The notes beneath the pieces were generated by a model. The model made no database searches. It was given only the letters and a program-made list of their open reading frames with translations, and was not told the origin of the DNA. Below are positions 9,821 through 18,842 of a DNA stretch of 64,000 nucleotides, piece by piece (position 1 is the first letter of the stretch; each line of letters begins with the position of its first letter). A program made the position numbers and the translations under genes. The DNA comes from DATBSK01 sp964501785 (lineage in GTDB: Bacteria > Actinomycetota > Acidimicrobiia > IMCC26256 > PALSA-555), in assembly GCA_964501785.1 (NCBI GenBank), contig CAZCUD010000004.1, forward strand, positions 248,001 to 312,000. Reading direction: 5' to 3'.

Positions 9821-11244
9821 CCACGACACCGATCACGGTCGATCTCGACGCCCGGATCCCGAACAACGTCGGACTCTCCGACGATCGCCGGCTCCGCCGA
9901 GCGCTCGAGCAGTGGCAACCGAAGTTCCTCGACTGGTGGCACATGCTCGGCCCGACCGACTTCCAAGAGCGCGACGTGTACCTGCGCACGGCCATCGGCG
10001 TCGGACAGGACGGATGGGCCAACTTCGGATACCTCAAGATGCCCGACTACCGGTGGGGCATCTTCCTCTCACCCGCGCGCGAAGACCGACGGATCGGCTT
10101 CGGCGAGCACAAGGGCGACCCTGCGTGGCAGGACGTGCCGGGCGAGCTCCGCGGCGATCTCCGCCGCCTCATCGTCGTGCAGGGCGACACCGAGCCCGCA
10201 TCGGTCGAGCAGCAACGGATGCTCGGGCACACCGCCCCGAGCCTCTACGACCTCCGCAACCTCTTCCAGGTCAACGTCGAAGAGGCCCGTCATCTGTGGG
10301 CCATGGTGTACCTGCTGGTCCGGTACTTCGGGCGCGACGGCCGTGACGAGGCCGAGCGCATGCTCGAGCGCCACTCGGGCGATGCCGACAAGCCGAGGAT
10401 CCTCGGTGCCTTCAACGAGCCGACTCCCGACTGGTTGTCGTTCTATCTCTTCACCTACTTCACCGATCGCGATGGCAAGTTCCAGCTCGCCGCGCTCAAG
10501 GAGAGTGCGTTCGATCCTCTCGCGCGAACCTGCGACTTCATGCTCAAGGAAGAGGCGCACCACATGTTCGTGGGGGCGGCCGGCATCGGGCGCGTCGTGC
10601 AGCGGACCGCCGAGCAGATGGTCGAACACGACACCGATGACGTGCGCGAGCACGGTGCGATCGATCTCGCGACGCTGCAGAAGTACATCAACCTGCACTA
10701 CTCCTTGTCGCTCGACCTCTTCGGGAGCGAGACGTCGACCAACGCCGCCAACTACTACACCAGCGGGCTCAAGGGTCGCTTTCAGGAAGATCGCCGTGAC
10801 GACGATCACGTGCTGCTCGATTCCGCATATCCGGTCACTCGTTGGATCGATGGCGTGATCACGCAGGAGGAGTGTCCCGCGCTGCTCGCGCTCAACGAAT
10901 CGCTGCGGGACGACTACACCGCGGACTGCGCGAAGGGCCTCGCTCGTTGGAACCGCATCCTCGCCGACCGGGGAGTCGACGTCGAGCTCCGTCTTCCGCA
11001 CGTGGGGTTCCGACGCGCCGTCGGTTCGTTCGCAGGTCGGTCGGTGACCCCGGATGGCGAGACACTCCGGCCCGACGAATGGCAGTCGCGCGAGCACGAC
11101 TGGCTCCCGACGGACGACGACGAGGACTTCGTGCGATCGTTGATGACCGGTGTGACGGAGCCCGGCAAGATGGCGAGCTGGGTCGCTCCGCCGGCCGCTG
11201 GGATCCACGACGAACCGGTCGAGTTCGAGTACGTGCGCCGATGA
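9817..11244 (+). CDS. boxB: Benzoyl-CoA 2,3-epoxidase, oxygenase subunit BoxB
   Basis: A 475-residue non-heme di-iron oxygenase. The N-terminus through PKFLDWWHMLGPTDFQER matches BoxB. Iron-binding Glu-x-x-His motifs appear in NVEEARHLWAMV (near residue 155) and LKEEAHHMFVG (near residue 247). BoxB inserts one oxygen atom into benzoyl-CoA, giving the 2,3-epoxide that BoxC then opens. It needs electrons from the reductase BoxA, and no boxA-like gene was found anywhere in this window. Translation is coupled to boxC (ATGA) and to the following PaaX gene (overlap at 11241-11244). Confidence 0.93.
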
Positions 11245-12086
11245 CAGCGAGCGCGGAGGATCGGCGCCGCGCGTTGAGCGGGCCGAGCGCCCGTGCGCTG
11301 CTCATGACGATCTTCGGCAACAACGTGCTTCCCCGCGGCGGCAACATGTGGACGGGCACTGCTGTGGAAGCGCTCGCAGCGCTGGACGTGGGGGAGAAGA
11401 CGACTCGTCAGGCGCTCGCTCGAACTGCTGCGGACGGATGGTTGCGTCGCGAGCGACATGGTCGGAAGGTTCGCTGGGCATTCACGCTGGAAGGTCGTGA
11501 GCTCTTCACGCGCGGCGCCGAGCGCATCTTCTCGTTCGGGCGCGAGGTCCCGGAATGGCACGGCTCGTGGTTGATCCTCTTCACGTCGGTGCCCGAGGCA
11601 CGTCGTGAGCTGCGCCACCTGCTCAGGACTCGTCTCGCGTGGGCGGGGTTCGGCTCTCCGGCGCCCGGTGTGTGGCTCTCGTTCGACCTTGCCCGTGAAG
11701 CCGAGGCGAAGGACGTCCTGGCGCAGCTCGGACTCGACGACCAGGCGAGCTCGTTCGTCGCCCAGTACGGCACGATCGGCGATCAGCGTGCCGTTGTCGC
11801 CGCGGCCTGGGATGTGAACGCCCTGCGGGCGCGTTACGACGAGTTCCTCGACGAGTTCGCCGCGACTTCGCCCCGGAGTGACGAAGCCGCCTTCGTCGCC
11901 CACACCCGGCTCGTCGACCGGTGGCGGACGTTCCCGTTCGTGGACCCTGGTCTTCCCCCTGGTCTGCTCGCCGAGCCGTGGAGCGGGACTCGCGCCGCGG
12001 CGCTCTTCCACGATCGCCATGGGGCGTGGCGTGATCGATCCCAGGCCTGGTTCGATGCAGTCGCGGAGCGCCACGATCGTGCCTGA
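11241..12086 (+). CDS. PaaX family transcriptional regulator (box operon)
   Basis: A 281-residue protein. The N-terminal 80 residues form a winged helix (ALLMTIFGNNVLPRGG, then KTTRQALARTAADGWLRRER). The remainder has the PaaX core PEWHGSWLILFTSVPEARRE and a C-terminal domain containing RTFPFVDPGLPPGLL. PaaX proteins repress aromatic acid operons and release DNA when the acyl-CoA intermediate binds. It is translationally coupled between boxB and the benzoate-CoA ligase, so it probably controls this operon, with benzoyl-CoA as the likely (inferred) effector and the repeat at 8116-8152 as a candidate target. Confidence 0.85.
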   Translation: MTASAEDRRRALSGPSARALLMTIFGNNVLPRGGNMWTGTAVEALAALDVGEKTTRQALARTAADGWLRRERHGRKVRWAFTLEGRELFTRGAERIFSFGREVPEWHGSWLILFTSVPEARRELRHLLRTRLAWAGFGSPAPGVWLSFDLAREAEAKDVLAQLGLDDQASSFVAQYGTIGDQRAVVAAAWDVNALRARYDEFLDEFAATSPRSDEAAFVAHTRLVDRWRTFPFVDPGLPPGLLAEPWSGTRAAALFHDRHGAWRDRSQAWFDAVAERHDRA

Positions 12087-13665
12087 AGCCCGCGCGCACG
12101 AGGGACCCGACGAGACGTCTCCACGACTCTCGAACGCCGTGCTTCGCTTCGTCGTCGAGCCGGAGCGGATGGCGGGCGCGGCGACGCTCTGCTGCGATGC
12201 CGCCAGCGGGAGATCGTGGTCCCGTGCCGAGGTGGCCGATGAGGTCCGGCGGGCCGCGGCCGCGCTCGTCGCTCGCGGCGTCCAACCCGAGCAGCGGGTG
12301 CTGCTCGTGCTCGCCGACACGCCGACGTTCCTCGCCTTCTTCTGGGGTGCGATGTGGCTGGGCGCGGTGCCCGTGCCCGTCTCGACGATGCTCACCGAGC
12401 GGGACTACCGCTTCCTGCTCGACGACTCCCGGGCCGTCGGCCTCGTCGTCTCGAGCACCTTCGTCCCGACCGCCGGCCGGGCAACGATCGGCGCGCGCTT
12501 CCTACGGTTCACGCTCGTCGATGGTGATGCCGAGCTCGACGGAGCGGACAGCGTCAGTGACGTGCTCGCATCGGGCGCGGCGACGCCCGAGGTGTTCCCC
12601 GCGTCTGCCGACGACGTCGCGTTCTGGCTGTACACATCGGGCACCACTGGGTTCCCCAAGGGCGCGCGCCACCGCCATGCCGACCTCGACTGCTGCGTCG
12701 AACGGTATGCAGTCGGAGTGCTCGGCATGTGCGAGCACGACCGGGTGTATTCGGTCGCCAAGCTCTTCTTCGCCTACGGCCTCGGGAACGCGGGGTACTT
12801 CCCGGCAGCGACGGGCGCGTCCGCGATCCTCAACGCCGCACGCCCGGACCCCAACGAGGTCGCACTGCACGTCCGGACCTACGCGCCGACGCTGTTCTTC
12901 GGCGTGCCCACGTTCTATGCCGCGCTGTTGAACGCCGATCTGGCACGTGACACGTTCGAGTCGGTGCGGCTCGCGGTCTCGGCCGGGGAGGCGCTGCCCG
13001 CCGATCTGCACCGTCGCTTCCATGATCGCTTCGGGGTGGAGATCCTCGATGGGATCGGTACGACCGAGGTGCTGCACATCTTCGTGTCGAACCGGCCGGG
13101 CGAGTCCATCCCCGGCACGTCAGGCGTGCCGGTGCCCGGGTACGACATCGAGCTCCGCGACGACGATGGACGTCCGGTGCCCGATGGGGCACCCGGCAAC
13201 CTGTGGGTCGCGGGGGACAGCGTCACGACGGGCTACTGGAACCGCACGGAGCAGAACCGAAGCGTCCTGCATGGTCGCTACATGGCGACGGGCGACAAGT
13301 ACATGCGCGATCCTGAGCACGGCCACCTCGTCCATCTCGGTCGCACCGACGACATGCTCAAGGTGGGCGGGATGTGGGTGTCGCCTGCCGAGGTGGAGGC
13401 ATGCATCGTCGAGCTCGAAGACGTCGTGCAGGCCGCAGTCGTGGGTGCCGACGGAGGGGATGGTCTGGCGAAGCCGCGGGCGTTCGTCGTGCCGGCCGAC
13501 GGAGCTGATCGAGCGACCCTGCCTGATCGCGTGCGCCAGCAGGTGCGGGATCGGCTCGCGCCGTACAAGTACCCACGATGGGTGGAGCTCGTCGACGAGC
13601 TGCCGACGACCGCGACCGGCAAGGTCAAGCGCTATCTCCTCCGGGAGCGGCCGCTCGAGGGGTGA
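12079..13665 (+). CDS. bclA: Benzoate-CoA ligase family protein
   Basis: An ANL-superfamily adenylating enzyme of 528 residues with the benzoate-CoA ligase layout. It has the phosphate loop YTSGTTGFPKGARHRH, the AKLFFAYGLGN segment typical of benzoate and aminobenzoate CoA ligases, the GIGTTEVLHIFVSNRPG ATP-binding motif, the hinge HLGRTDDMLKVGG, and the C-terminal catalytic lysine in TATGKVKRY. It would convert benzoate, ATP and CoA to benzoyl-CoA, the substrate of BoxB. GTG 12079 follows GGAG and overlaps the PaaX stop; ATG 12055 is an in-frame alternative. Substrate assignment rests on its place in the box operon. Confidence 0.88.
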   Translation: MPEARAHEGPDETSPRLSNAVLRFVVEPERMAGAATLCCDAASGRSWSRAEVADEVRRAAAALVARGVQPEQRVLLVLADTPTFLAFFWGAMWLGAVPVPVSTMLTERDYRFLLDDSRAVGLVVSSTFVPTAGRATIGARFLRFTLVDGDAELDGADSVSDVLASGAATPEVFPASADDVAFWLYTSGTTGFPKGARHRHADLDCCVERYAVGVLGMCEHDRVYSVAKLFFAYGLGNAGYFPAATGASAILNAARPDPNEVALHVRTYAPTLFFGVPTFYAALLNADLARDTFESVRLAVSAGEALPADLHRRFHDRFGVEILDGIGTTEVLHIFVSNRPGESIPGTSGVPVPGYDIELRDDDGRPVPDGAPGNLWVAGDSVTTGYWNRTEQNRSVLHGRYMATGDKYMRDPEHGHLVHLGRTDDMLKVGGMWVSPAEVEACIVELEDVVQAAVVGADGGDGLAKPRAFVVPADGADRATLPDRVRQQVRDRLAPYKYPRWVELVDELPTTATGKVKRYLLRERPLEG

Positions 13666-13692
13666 GCGACGGATGCCGCGGACCCGACCGGA

Positions 13693-14418
13693 TCAACCCA
13701 GGTTGACCAGGACCAAGGCAGCGCCGGAGCAGACCAGGACCGCCCCCGTCGCCGTCGCGAGCTGCTCGCCGCGGCTCCCGGTCTTCTCGAAGTACACCAG
13801 CGCCGAGGCGACGATCATGCCGATGATCGAGATCGCACCTGATCCGAGTGCGATCACGGCGAGCATCAGCACGCCGCACGACCCGAGGCACGCCATGCCA
13901 TGGGCCGCACCCAGCTCGAACGAGGAGCGGCGTTCGATGTCCGCGTTGGTTGCGGCAGCGAGCTCTTCTCGGGCGATCCGCAGGCACCGGCGTCTCGCCG
14001 GGGTCAGCTGCCACGCGCCCGAGGCCAGCAAGATCGCACCGGTCACGAGCCACGGACGCTCGGCGATCGCCGGAGCGTTCTCGAGCGCCTGGTGCAGCGA
14101 ACCGTCGGCAGCGAGCAGGACGATGCCGCCCGCCGTCCACACCCCGACGTAGCCGACGAGGAACCTCCCCGCCGAGAGATGATTCGTGGGCACGGCCATC
14201 GGCGGGGACGGCTCGATGGAGCCGATCGTCGAGGGCACCATCATCGCGAGCACCATGATCTGCCAGCCGACGACGAAGAGCATCACCGCTCCGGCGACCG
14301 CCCAGGGCGATTCCCCGCCCTCGAAGATCGCGTGGTGGTCGTGCAGGCCCAGCCCGAGCACCGCAGCCGCGAGCAGCATCGCCCACGCGGCGGCAGGGAG
14401 GTACCAGAGCCTGCTCAT
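13693..14418 (-). CDS. DUF2182 family predicted metal-binding membrane protein
   Basis: A 241-residue minus-strand protein with about six hydrophobic segments and the DUF2182 features MVLAMMVPSTIG in the membrane and GMACLGSCGVLMLAVI near residue 175. The paired Cys residues suggest metal binding, but the role is not established. It converges on the end of the benzoate-CoA ligase gene, with 27 bases between them. The start is ATG 14418; GTG 14424 is two codons upstream. The reading frame continues open to 14880, but that part overlaps a plus-strand gene and is probably a shadow. Confidence 0.78.
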   Translation of the reverse strand: MSRLWYLPAAAWAMLLAAAVLGLGLHDHHAIFEGGESPWAVAGAVMLFVVGWQIMVLAMMVPSTIGSIEPSPPMAVPTNHLSAGRFLVGYVGVWTAGGIVLLAADGSLHQALENAPAIAERPWLVTGAILLASGAWQLTPARRRCLRIAREELAAATNADIERRSSFELGAAHGMACLGSCGVLMLAVIALGSGAISIIGMIVASALVYFEKTGSRGEQLATATGAVLVCSGAALVLVNLG

Positions 14419-14571
14419 CGTCACGGCGGTTCCGCGGGGTGGAGTGATGTCGTGCACGAGTAGCCAGGTTCTGGCGGCTGGCGGCACGATGGGACACGGG
14501 ATCGTTGGTCGTACGGTCGTGATCCTACGTCGATGGTGCCCCGGCTGGGCACAGACCTTGTGGAACCGTCC

Positions 14572-14600
14572 TTGACCATCGGAACTTGTTGCGATATGAA
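14572..14600 (+). promoter_or_regulatory. Putative sigma-70-type promoter for the 14.7-18.8 kb operon
   Basis: A -35 TTGACC (14572-14577) and -10 TATGAA (14595-14600) are separated by the optimal 17 bases. The first gene of the plus-strand run begins at 14665, leaving a leader of about 60 bases. This is among the clearest promoter-like signals in the window. Confidence 0.55.
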
Positions 14601-14664
14601 GGCGAGCGTCCGGAGATCGTCTTGCGTCGTCGGTCGATTGTCGGCGCTGTGGAAACGGGGTCGT

Positions 14665-14934
14665 GTGCCGCAGTACTTCACGCTCCATCGTGCACCGGGG
14701 CTGCAGAGAGACGAGTTCGAAGCCACCGGCGAGGAGCTCATCGACGGGCGCCATGCCCAGCACGTCGTGACCTACGCGAACCTGACGGATGGCACGATCG
14801 TGAACCTCTTCGAAGCCGACTCCGAAGAGAAGCTGGTCATGGAGTTCGAGCGTCTCGGGTTGCCGTACGAGGAGATCCACGAGTGTCAGCTCGCCCTGAC
14901 GAACGACGACCTCAGGGCGGCAGCAGCAGGCTGA
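14665..14934 (+). CDS. DUF4242 / SCO4226-like small protein
   Basis: An 89-residue protein with the ferredoxin-like fold pattern of the DUF4242 family, in which one Streptomyces member (SCO4226) is described as nickel-binding. Features include the opening PQYFTLHRAPGL, a central DGTIVNLFEADSEEKLVMEF, and a C-terminal helix. GTG 14665 follows GGGG closely; the open frame upstream has no family similarity. It leads an operon of predicted ring-cleavage proteins with 26 bases to the next gene, so a metal-delivery or accessory role is conceivable but unproven. Confidence 0.7.
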   Translation: MPQYFTLHRAPGLQRDEFEATGEELIDGRHAQHVVTYANLTDGTIVNLFEADSEEKLVMEFERLGLPYEEIHECQLALTNDDLRAAAAG

Positions 14935-14960
14935 ACGGTCGTCGGTCGGGGGGAAGAGCC

Positions 14961-15671
14961 ATGGCAGTGTCGGGAGCGGTGCAGTCCGCCGAGCGGCATG
15001 TTCCGGAGCAGCCGGTCGCTGGCAAGCAGGTCATCAAGGTCGACGTCTTCGAGACGGCGATCCGGACCGTGGGGGTGCTCCAGCTGGTGCCCCTCTTCCC
15101 GTACGTCGGGGACGGCGATGTCGTGCCGTGCCTCTCGCCGACCGCGGGGCGCCCCGACGTCGAGCCCTACCAGCTGTTCCACACCAACGAGGCCGACGAG
15201 ACGATGCTGTGCCTGGCGGCGCAGGGCGCCACCGTGCCGACCGGCGTCATCATGAAGCTGGCGCAGAAGCACGGTGTGAACTCGTTCCTCCGCGATCCGC
15301 GGGATCCCGAGAACTTCAACGTCGTGATCGTCACGATCCGCATGAAGGCGGGCGAGAACCTCCAGGAGGGGATCAGCTTCAGCTGCCCCAACTGCCACGA
15401 GACGATCTTCCGTCGTGACTTCAATGTCAAGAGCGGCCCGAAGCGCAAGCACTACGCGGAGTTCTACGCGCTGCGCCACTACACGGAGGCGGTCAAGGAG
15501 TACAACGCCGACGACGCGAACCAGAAGTGCGCGAGCTGTGGCGAAGTGGCGCCCAAGTATCCGCTGCACCTGATGGGCTGGTGGCAGTACGCCGAGAACA
15601 TCGAGATCGCCGACCGCGGCCGCGACGAGCTCGAGTCCGTCGCGGGCGAGTACCTCTCGTCGGCGAGCTGA
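14961..15671 (+). CDS. Cupin/Zn-ribbon protein, 3-hydroxyanthranilate dioxygenase-like
   Basis: A 236-residue protein of uncertain function. The N-terminal half looks like a divergent cupin without a full His cluster. The C-terminal half carries two Cys pairs, FSCPNCHETIFRRDF and KCASCGEVAPKYP, that would bind one zinc. The same C-terminal pattern occurs in the next gene and resembles the rubredoxin-like site at the end of bacterial 3-hydroxyanthranilate 3,4-dioxygenases. A strong GGGGGGAA ribosome site precedes ATG 14961. It may be a non-catalytic partner subunit of the next protein. The family similarity is my reading of the motifs only. Confidence 0.5.
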   Translation: MAVSGAVQSAERHVPEQPVAGKQVIKVDVFETAIRTVGVLQLVPLFPYVGDGDVVPCLSPTAGRPDVEPYQLFHTNEADETMLCLAAQGATVPTGVIMKLAQKHGVNSFLRDPRDPENFNVVIVTIRMKAGENLQEGISFSCPNCHETIFRRDFNVKSGPKRKHYAEFYALRHYTEAVKEYNADDANQKCASCGEVAPKYPLHLMGWWQYAENIEIADRGRDELESVAGEYLSSAS

Positions 15672-15683
15672 GGGAGCCGTCGG

Positions 15684-16277
15684 GTGGAACGCCGCAAGAT
15701 GTTCAACCTGTTCCAGGCCGCGAACGAGTGTCTCGGCTCGTACGACGAGTTCCCGACGATGCCCCAGGGCACGGACCCCATGCCGTGCCTGAGTCGCAAT
15801 CGGGTGGATCAGCCGTTCCACCTCGTGAGCTCGAAGGACGAGGTGTTGATCACGATGGCCGGCGAGGCGACCCTCGACCTGCCGGGGCGTGCACCATCGA
15901 CGTTGCCCATCCGCGTCGGCGAAGCGGTGTACATCCCTGCCGGGCAGCCGAGCCGGATCCTCCCGGCCGGCACCACGATCCATCTGCGCTACAAGCCCGA
16001 GCCCCCCGCCTGGGAGGCCGCGGCGTGGTTCTGCGACCACTGCGGTGCCGACCTGCACCGCCGGGAGTTCCACGCCGAGGACGGGTTGCCCCAGACCTGC
16101 TACTGGGACGCGTGCCAGGAGTTCAACGGAGACGAGCAGCTTCGGACGTGCCGAGCCTGCGGCACCGTCACCGAGCCCCGCGACCTCTCCGACATCCGGT
16201 GGCCGGAGGTCGCCGAGATGATCCGTGCCGGCGACGAGGCCGCGAGCGCTTCGCGCCGTCGTGTTCGAGCCAGCTGA
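15684..16277 (+). CDS. Cupin dioxygenase-like protein with C-terminal Zn ribbon (3-hydroxyanthranilate 3,4-dioxygenase-like)
   Basis: A 197-residue protein with a cupin core (DEVLITMAGEATLDL, then IRVGEAVYIPAGQPSRI) followed by a zinc site of two Cys pairs, WFCDHCGADLHRREF and RTCRACGTVTEPRDL. This order matches 3-hydroxyanthranilate 3,4-dioxygenase, an Fe(II) ring-cleaving enzyme. The typical iron-binding HxH is not obvious here, so it may be inactive or may use different ligands. GTG 15684 follows GAGGGAG. It is 12 bases after its paralogue-like neighbour and 24 before the M29-like gene, indicating one operon. Confidence 0.6.
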   Translation: MERRKMFNLFQAANECLGSYDEFPTMPQGTDPMPCLSRNRVDQPFHLVSSKDEVLITMAGEATLDLPGRAPSTLPIRVGEAVYIPAGQPSRILPAGTTIHLRYKPEPPAWEAAAWFCDHCGADLHRREFHAEDGLPQTCYWDACQEFNGDEQLRTCRACGTVTEPRDLSDIRWPEVAEMIRAGDEAASASRRRVRAS

Positions 16278-16301
16278 CCCGAGCAGAAGGAGCCTCGACG
16301 C

Positions 16302-17732
16302 ATGAGCACCCCCGGTGACCGGCCACCGCTGATGGACATCGCACCCCCACGGTGTCCGCACGTGCACCCGGTGTCGACGGTGGAGGAGCTCCTTCCTCAT
16401 CTCGCGTCCGTCGCCGAGCGGCCGTACTCGTGGGGCCTTCACGCGGCGTGGGGCCTCGAGAAGGGTGAGCGCGTCCTGCTCTTCGTCGACAACTGGTACG
16501 ACCCCATGTGCGTCGAGGCGACGATCAAGACGCTGGAGAACTACGGCTGCGAGGTCACGGTGCGCAACCAGGACCGCGGCCCGGTGAAGACGTACGAGGG
16601 GCACGACGAGGTCGAGATCTTCCTCGACATCACCCGCGAGCTCGCCGAATGGATGGGCGAGTGGCAGAAGCTCGAGGACGAGGGCAAGTACGACAAGCTG
16701 CTCTGGGGCTTCGGCGGCCCCATCCTCTCCGATGCGAAGCTGAAGATCGCACGCATGCCGTTCATCACCCCCGAGATGGTCACGTCCCGTGCGCACTCGA
16801 TGCCCCTCGAAGTGCTCGAGGCGATCGACCAGTGGACCTGGGACACCCTGTGCCAGGCGCGCGAGGTCCGGATCACCGACCCCGAAGGCACCGACATCAC
16901 CTACACCATCCGCGACGAGATCTACGACGAGAGCCACGCGCGCTACCGCGACGACTGGCTCGAGAAGTGGGTGCCCGGCAACAAGCAGATGTGGTCGACG
17001 TTCCTGCCCGGCCACGTCTGGGGCAAGCCGTGGTTCCTCAGCGACTTCGAGGACGCCAACGGCGTGATCGCCGGCACGATGAACCACATCGGTCCGTACC
17101 CTCACGCGAAGATGGCGGTCGAGAACAGCAAGGTGGTCTCGATCGAGGGCGGTGGGCTCTTCGGCGAGAAGCTCCGCAAGCTCGACGACGAGACGAAGGA
17201 CCTCCAGTATCCGGGGTTCCCGGGCAAGGGCCTCATGTGGCTCTGGGAGGCATCGATCGGCACGAACCCGAAGATCCACCGGCCCCGGCACGGATACCTC
17301 GACGGCTGGGTGTGCGGCCTGTACGAGCGGATGCGCAGCGGCGTGATCCACCTCGGCTTCGGGACGGTCGTGACGACCGATCTCGAGCGTGAGGCCGCGG
17401 CGGCCGGGTTGCCGGTCGGGCACTGGCACATCCATCTCTACTTCCCGACCGTCAGCCTCACGATGGGCGACGGCAGCCAGACGCTCCTCATCGACAACGG
17501 GCACCTGAAGGCGCTGGACGCCCCGGAGGTCCGCGAGGTGGCGGCCAAGCACGGGAACCCCGAGGAGCTGCTCACCGAGGACTGGGTGCCCGCGATCCCC
17601 GGCATCAACCTCGACGGCGACTACTTCCGTGACTACGCGACGGACCCACTCGACTGGACCGTCACCGAGGTCCATCTCTGCGACAAGTGGCACCACCTCT
17701 TCAACAAGATGGCTGCGCCGACCACGTCGTGA
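16302..17732 (+). CDS. Conserved protein resembling M29 aminopeptidase / NicX-type dioxygenases
   Basis: A 476-residue soluble protein. Segments such as WGLEKGERVLLFVDNWYDP, GCEVTV and the long C-terminal metal-ligand-rich part (HIHLYFPTVSLTMG, TVTEVHLCDKWHHLF) recall the M29 aminopeptidase fold, which was recruited in NicX as an Fe(II) 2,5-dihydroxypyridine dioxygenase. It is about 120 residues longer than NicX. It lies between two HAO-like proteins and a gentisate-type dioxygenase, overlapping the latter by four bases (GTGA). A ring-cleavage or hydrolytic role is an inference from neighbours; the fold assignment is tentative. Confidence 0.42.
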   Translation: MSTPGDRPPLMDIAPPRCPHVHPVSTVEELLPHLASVAERPYSWGLHAAWGLEKGERVLLFVDNWYDPMCVEATIKTLENYGCEVTVRNQDRGPVKTYEGHDEVEIFLDITRELAEWMGEWQKLEDEGKYDKLLWGFGGPILSDAKLKIARMPFITPEMVTSRAHSMPLEVLEAIDQWTWDTLCQAREVRITDPEGTDITYTIRDEIYDESHARYRDDWLEKWVPGNKQMWSTFLPGHVWGKPWFLSDFEDANGVIAGTMNHIGPYPHAKMAVENSKVVSIEGGGLFGEKLRKLDDETKDLQYPGFPGKGLMWLWEASIGTNPKIHRPRHGYLDGWVCGLYERMRSGVIHLGFGTVVTTDLEREAAAAGLPVGHWHIHLYFPTVSLTMGDGSQTLLIDNGHLKALDAPEVREVAAKHGNPEELLTEDWVPAIPGINLDGDYFRDYATDPLDWTVTEVHLCDKWHHLFNKMAAPTTS

Positions 17733-18817
17733 CCCGAACGGGATCCGACCTCGACGCCGAGCTGGCCAACTTCTATGCCGACGTCTCCTCCGTCGACCTG
17801 GAGCCGCTCTGGACCCAGACCAAGCAGCTGGTGCCCGCAGCGCCCGCTCCCGCCGCAGTGCCGTGGCTCTGGCGAGGAGCGACGCTGCGGGCGCTCGCCC
17901 ATCGCGCACGAGAGCTGATCACGATCGAGCGTGGTGGCGAACGGCGTGTGCTGGGCCTCGCCAATCCCGGGTTGGGCGGTGCACCATACGCGACGCCCAC
18001 GCTCTGGGGGGCCATCCAGGTGCTCGGGCCGGACGAGTCGGCCCCCGCACACCGGCATGCTGCGGCCGCGATCCGCTTCGTGCTGGAGGGCGAAGGGGTC
18101 TGGACGACCGTCGACGGCGACGGGTGTCGCATGGGACCGGGTGACCTCGTCCTGACGCCCGCCTGGACCTTCCACGACCACAGCAACGGTGGCGAGGCCC
18201 CGATGCTGTGGTTCGACGGGCTCGACCTCCCTCTGGTGAACGCACTCGACGCGAGCTTCTTCGAGCACCACGCCGACCTGCGCCAACCGGTGCTGGGCTT
18301 CGATCTCTCGGAGGACCGCTACGGCACCGGGCTCGTCCCCTACCCCCGTGCGGCTGCTGGCGCCGCACACTCGCCGCTCTACGTCTATCGCTGGGCCCAG
18401 ACCGACGCACTGCTCACGAGGCTGGCCGCGACTGCTGACGAGCCGATGACCAGCGTCGAGTTCACCAGCCCCACCACGGGCGCGGCGGCGCTGCCGACCC
18501 TGACGTCTGCGATGCACCGCATCGAGCCCGGCCGACGTACGGCGTCACGGCGCAAGGCGGGGAGCTCCGTCTTCGTCGTCTACCGAGGAGAGGGCCGCAC
18601 CGTCATCGGCGGTAAGGCCTTCGAGTGGTCACCGGGCGACATGTTCGTCGCGCCCTCGTGGGCGGCGGTGGACCACGAGGCCGAGGCGTCGAGCGACCTG
18701 TTCGAGCTGAGCGACGAGGCGGTGCTGCGCGCGCTGCACCTCTTCCGCACCGAAGAGCTCGGCGAACCGCAGCCCGTCACCGGCACCTTCACACCCAAGG
18801 GGGTCGGCAGCGAGTGA
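17729..18817 (+). CDS. Gentisate 1,2-dioxygenase (bicupin)
   Basis: A 362-residue bicupin. The first cupin holds the iron ligands in APAHRHAAAAIRFVLEGEG and WTFHDHSNGG, followed by PMLWFDGLDLPL, which is diagnostic for gentisate and 1-hydroxy-2-naphthoate dioxygenases. The second cupin (SSVFVVYRGEGRTVIGG) lacks the metal cluster, as usual. The reaction would open gentisate to maleylpyruvate, and both following steps are encoded at 43.3-45.0 kb. GTG 17729 overlaps the previous stop. The stop codon sits in the loop of a strong terminator hairpin. The Streptomyces equivalent is SdgD; preference between gentisate and a substituted analogue cannot be read. Confidence 0.85.
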   Translation: MTRTGSDLDAELANFYADVSSVDLEPLWTQTKQLVPAAPAPAAVPWLWRGATLRALAHRARELITIERGGERRVLGLANPGLGGAPYATPTLWGAIQVLGPDESAPAHRHAAAAIRFVLEGEGVWTTVDGDGCRMGPGDLVLTPAWTFHDHSNGGEAPMLWFDGLDLPLVNALDASFFEHHADLRQPVLGFDLSEDRYGTGLVPYPRAAAGAAHSPLYVYRWAQTDALLTRLAATADEPMTSVEFTSPTTGAAALPTLTSAMHRIEPGRRTASRRKAGSSVFVVYRGEGRTVIGGKAFEWSPGDMFVAPSWAAVDHEAEASSDLFELSDEAVLRALHLFRTEELGEPQPVTGTFTPKGVGSE

Positions 18818-18831
18818 TCGCTGCCGACCCC
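18800..18831. terminator. Bidirectional hairpin terminator spanning the gentisate dioxygenase stop codon
   Basis: Perfect 14-base arms GGGGTCGGCAGCGA and TCGCTGCCGACCCC enclose a GTGA loop that contains the TGA stop. It sits between two convergent genes with only 25 bases between stops. There is no T-run, which is common for terminators in high-GC actinobacteria. Confidence 0.8.
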
Positions 18832-18842
18832 ACGTTCGGCCG

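Noticed and set aside
14886..17909. A 1007-codon open frame on the minus strand opposite the Zn-ribbon/M29-like genes
   Set aside because: It is the complement of well-supported plus-strand genes, has a His/Arg/Val-rich low-complexity composition typical of antisense frames in high-GC DNA, and shows no domain.
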